In this document: positions 5,926 to 7,267 of the stretch, in pieces | Position numbering within the stretch: position 1 is the stretch's first letter | Layout: every line of letters begins with the position of its first letter | Source: Actinomycetota bacterium | GTDB lineage: Bacteria > Desulfobacterota > Deferrimicrobia > Deferrimicrobiales > Deferrimicrobiaceae | NCBI GenBank assembly: GCA_016844415.1 | Contig: JAENIX010000037.1 | Coordinates: 1 to 7,267 of the forward strand | DNA: 7,267 nucleotides | Direction: 5' to 3' | The notes under the pieces: generated by a model | Databases searched by the model: none | Told to the model about the DNA's origin: nothing | The model's input: only the letters and a program-made list of their open reading frames with translations | Position numbers and translations under genes: made by a program

Positions 5926-5954
5926 TTTATACGGTGTCGCGGCCCCGGGTTCAA
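5926..5954 (-). promoter_or_regulatory. Sigma70-type promoter for the UPF0173 hydrolase
   Basis: On the minus strand, TTGAAC (-35, 5954-5949; 4 of 6) and TATAAA (-10, 5931-5926; 5 of 6) are separated by exactly 17 bp. Transcription should start near 5919, giving a leader of about 36 nt before the ATG at 5883. The A+T-rich -10 area stands out from the G+C-rich surroundings. This is the best promoter match in the window. Confidence 0.65.
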
Positions 5955-5970
5955 GTGGGAAATGGAAAAA

Positions 5971-6003
5971 GGGAACAGCGTCTTTGCGCAATCCTGCGTT
6001 CCC
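5971..6003. repeat. Nested dyad between hydrolase and GHMP kinase genes
   Basis: Outer arms GGGAAC (5971-5976) and GTTCCC (5998-6003) enclose a perfect inner palindrome TTGCGCAA (5984-5991), and the two share nearly the same centre (5987.0 versus 5987.5). As RNA, the outer arms form a 6-bp stem that can extend by two G-C pairs across a bulged A. The position, between divergent genes and next to a TACAAC hexamer (6008-6013) that could be a -10 for the kinase gene, is compatible with an operator. Confidence 0.4.
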
Positions 6004-6013
6004 GTGGTACAAC
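5984..6013 (+). promoter_or_regulatory. Weak candidate promoter for the GHMP kinase gene
   Basis: TTGCGC (5984-5989, 3 of 6 to the -35 consensus) and TACAAC (6008-6013, 4 of 6 to -10) are separated by 18 bp. Transcription would start near 6020, giving a leader of about 28 nt. The same TACAACG string occurs in the candidate gmhA promoter. The -35 overlaps the dyad described above. Confidence 0.25.
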
Positions 6014-6047
6014 GACGAAAGATCGACTTAGTGGCACGGAGCCGTCT

Positions 6048-7115
6048 TTGAACAAGGGAAAAACGTCTCCATCCCCATGCCGTATCAGGGCGGTCGTCCC
6101 GAACCGCGTGGACCTCGCGGGCGGAACGCTCGATATCTACCCCCTCTATCTCCTCGTCCCGGGATCCATGACCGTCAACGCCGCGATCGGCGTGCGCAGC
6201 ATCGTGGAGATCGTTCCGGGGCGCGGCCCTGCGCGGCTGCGCTCCGAGAACTATTCCCTCCGGGTGGAGGCCCGGGATACGCACGGCTTCTCCACGGAAG
6301 GGAAGCTGGGGCTGATCGCCTCCGCCCTCCGGTTCTTCCCGCCGGTGAAGGGGGTCGAGCTCCGGTTCCGCAACGAGGCGCCGCTCGGGTCGGGTATCGG
6401 CGCTTCGTCCTCGCTTCTCGTGGCGGTGATGCTGGCGATGTACGCCTGCCTCGGGCAAAGGCGCGGGTGGGAGGAGACGGCGAGGGCGGCGATGGAGATC
6501 GAGGCGGAGCATCTGCGGTGCCTGACGGGACGCCAGGACCACGTGGCGGCGCTGCGCGGCGGCATCCAGGGGATCCGTTTCCTTCCGGGCCGCATCGATT
6601 CCGAGAGGATCGGCGCCGGGAGCGAGCCAGGCCGGAAGCTTGCGGCCCACGGGTTTCTCGCCTCCACCGGCAAGGCGCACCATTCGGCGGACGTCAACTG
6701 GAGAATGATCCGCGGCGCGATCGAAGGGAACGAGGAGATCCTGCGCAGGTTCCGCGGGATCGCGTCAGTCGCACGCGAGACGTGGCACGCCGTCCGCGCC
6801 GGTGACGCGGTGGAGGCGGGCCGCGCGGTCGCGCGGGAGTGGGGGATACGGAAAACGCTCGCCGCGGGCGTATCGTCGCCGAAGGTGGACAGGCTGTTGG
6901 CATCGCGGGGTTTCCGGATGCGCGTCGGCGGGGCGAAGCTGTGCGGAGCCGGCGGCGGGGGGATGGTCTTCGGCCTGCTCCGATCCCCGGGGGAGCGCAA
7001 GCGGGTCGAGGCGATCCTTGCGGCGGATGGATTCACAGTATTCCCCTTCCGGCTTTCGGGAGGACCGCGGGTGACGGCGGAAGCCGCCGGTTCGCGGAGG
7101 GGAACGGAATTATGA
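6048..7115 (+). CDS. GHMP-family small-molecule kinase, substrate unknown (sugar kinase-like)
   Basis: A 355-residue cytoplasmic protein with the three GHMP kinase motifs. The N-terminal substrate-side motif is VVPNRVDLAGGTLDIYPL (16-33), the ATP-binding glycine/serine loop is APLGSGIGASSSLLVAV (111-127), and motif 3 is GGAKLCGAGGGGMVFGL (294-310). TGRQDHVAALRGGIQGI (160-176) resembles the RQD...GG segment of sugar-1-phosphate and heptose kinases, with Asp164 a likely catalytic residue. The family phosphorylates galactose, homoserine, mevalonate or heptose phosphates. LAGGTLD is closest in style to the heptose 7-phosphate and fucose kinase branch, and gmhA lies 3 kb away, but assignment to HddA is not justified. 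The TTG start at 6048 has CGGAG (6037-6041) 6 nt upstream, and the conserved region begins 12 codons later; GTG 5916 would add 44 unrelated residues covering the promoter area. The stop overlaps the next ATG (ATGA). Confidence 0.8.
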   Translation: MNKGKTSPSPCRIRAVVPNRVDLAGGTLDIYPLYLLVPGSMTVNAAIGVRSIVEIVPGRGPARLRSENYSLRVEARDTHGFSTEGKLGLIASALRFFPPVKGVELRFRNEAPLGSGIGASSSLLVAVMLAMYACLGQRRGWEETARAAMEIEAEHLRCLTGRQDHVAALRGGIQGIRFLPGRIDSERIGAGSEPGRKLAAHGFLASTGKAHHSADVNWRMIRGAIEGNEEILRRFRGIASVARETWHAVRAGDAVEAGRAVAREWGIRKTLAAGVSSPKVDRLLASRGFRMRVGGAKLCGAGGGGMVFGLLRSPGERKRVEAILAADGFTVFPFRLSGGPRVTAEAAGSRRGTEL

Positions 7116-7267
7116 GGAAGACATCAAGGGAAGATCCGAAGATCCGGGACGTGATCGTCATCGGCGCGGGGCCTGCGGGACTCTTCGCCGCACGGACGCT
7201 GTCCGGGAAGCTCTCCGTCCTGGTTCTCGACGGGAAAACCCGCACCGGGGGAGCCGGGGCGATGACC
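7112..7267 (+). CDS. FAD/NAD(P)-dependent oxidoreductase, N-terminal fragment
   Basis: The first 52 codons of a gene that continues beyond the window. After a short charged leader comes a Rossmann beta-alpha-beta dinucleotide fold: VIVIGAGPAGLFAARTL (14-30, GxGxxG-type) followed by LSVLVLDGKTRTGG (34-47), in which Asp40 is at the end of the second strand where FAD or NAD ribose is bound. This marks a flavoprotein oxidoreductase or dehydrogenase; the subfamily and substrate cannot be read from so short a piece. The ATG overlaps the kinase stop by 4 bp (ATGA) and has GGAGGGG at 7097-7103, 8 nt upstream, so it is translationally coupled to the GHMP kinase. Confidence 0.8.
   Translation, partial: MRKTSREDPKIRDVIVIGAGPAGLFAARTLSGKLSVLVLDGKTRTGGAGAMT

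Noticed and set aside
5945..6003. tRNA T-loop-like GGTTCAA and riboswitch-like GCGCAAAG (minus strand)
   Set aside because: No matching acceptor, anticodon or aptamer stems around them; the GTTCAA is better explained as the -35 box of the hydrolase promoter.
6032..6050. TGGCACG followed by TTTG, resembling a sigma54 -24/-12 promoter before the GHMP kinase
   Set aside because: The spacing is wrong: the GG is not followed 10 bases later by GC, and no TTGC sits 4 bases after TGGCACG.
5907..6683. Open frame on the minus strand (258 codons) opposite the GHMP kinase
   Set aside because: It has a composition-biased product and lies opposite the conserved kinase motifs; its 3' part also covers the intergenic promoter region.
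6048..7115. Naming the GHMP kinase hddA because gmhA is nearby
   Set aside because: The genes are 3 kb apart, in separate units, and the motif variants do not clearly match heptose kinase; only the superfamily is supportable.

Overview
This is a G+C-rich, gene-dense chromosomal stretch (about two thirds G+C by eye) from a Gram-negative bacterium. It carries a diderm-type elongation pair (PBP2/RodA), a GmhA-type heptose isomerase, an anhydro-MurNAc kinase and a predicted lipoprotein. Gene content and the flavour of the proteins resemble Deltaproteobacteria in the broad sense (Geobacter-like or Deferrimicrobium-like lineages). That placement is an inference from memory, not a search result. There is no sign of a mobile element, phage, CRISPR array, rRNA or tRNA, and no stretch over 300 bases lacks a gene.

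Layout. (1) Positions 1-1419, plus strand: the 3' end of the PBP2 transpeptidase gene, joined by an ATGA overlap to a complete rodA. (2) Positions 1379-2302, minus strand: trxA followed 9 bp later by a thioredoxin-fold (TlpA/ResA-like) lipoprotein, whose 3' end overlaps that of rodA by 41 bp. (3) Positions 2303-2497: a divergent intergenic region with candidate promoters and a small GC-rich hairpin. (4) Positions 2498-5210, plus strand: a tightly coupled three-gene unit of gmhA, a deoxyhypusine-synthase-like protein and anmK, joined by overlaps of 4 and 7 bp. (5) Positions 5182-5883, minus strand: a UPF0173-type metallo-beta-lactamase-fold hydrolase with a good sigma70-like promoter, overlapping the anmK 3' end by 29 bp. 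(6) Positions 5884-6047: a second divergent region containing a nested dyad. (7) Positions 6048-7267, plus strand: a GHMP-family small-molecule kinase joined by an ATGA overlap to the start of an FAD-dependent oxidoreductase that runs off the window.

Most of the genes concern the envelope: septation-independent wall elongation (PBP2/RodA), wall recycling (AnmK), LPS-core heptose supply (GmhA, and possibly the GHMP kinase) and extracytoplasmic thiol redox (the lipoprotein). I do not see a recognisable new defence or mobile system. The most intriguing item is the deoxyhypusine-synthase-like gene in a bacterial sugar/wall operon, because bacteria have no eIF5A substrate. Second is the uncharacterised GHMP kinase/flavoprotein pair.
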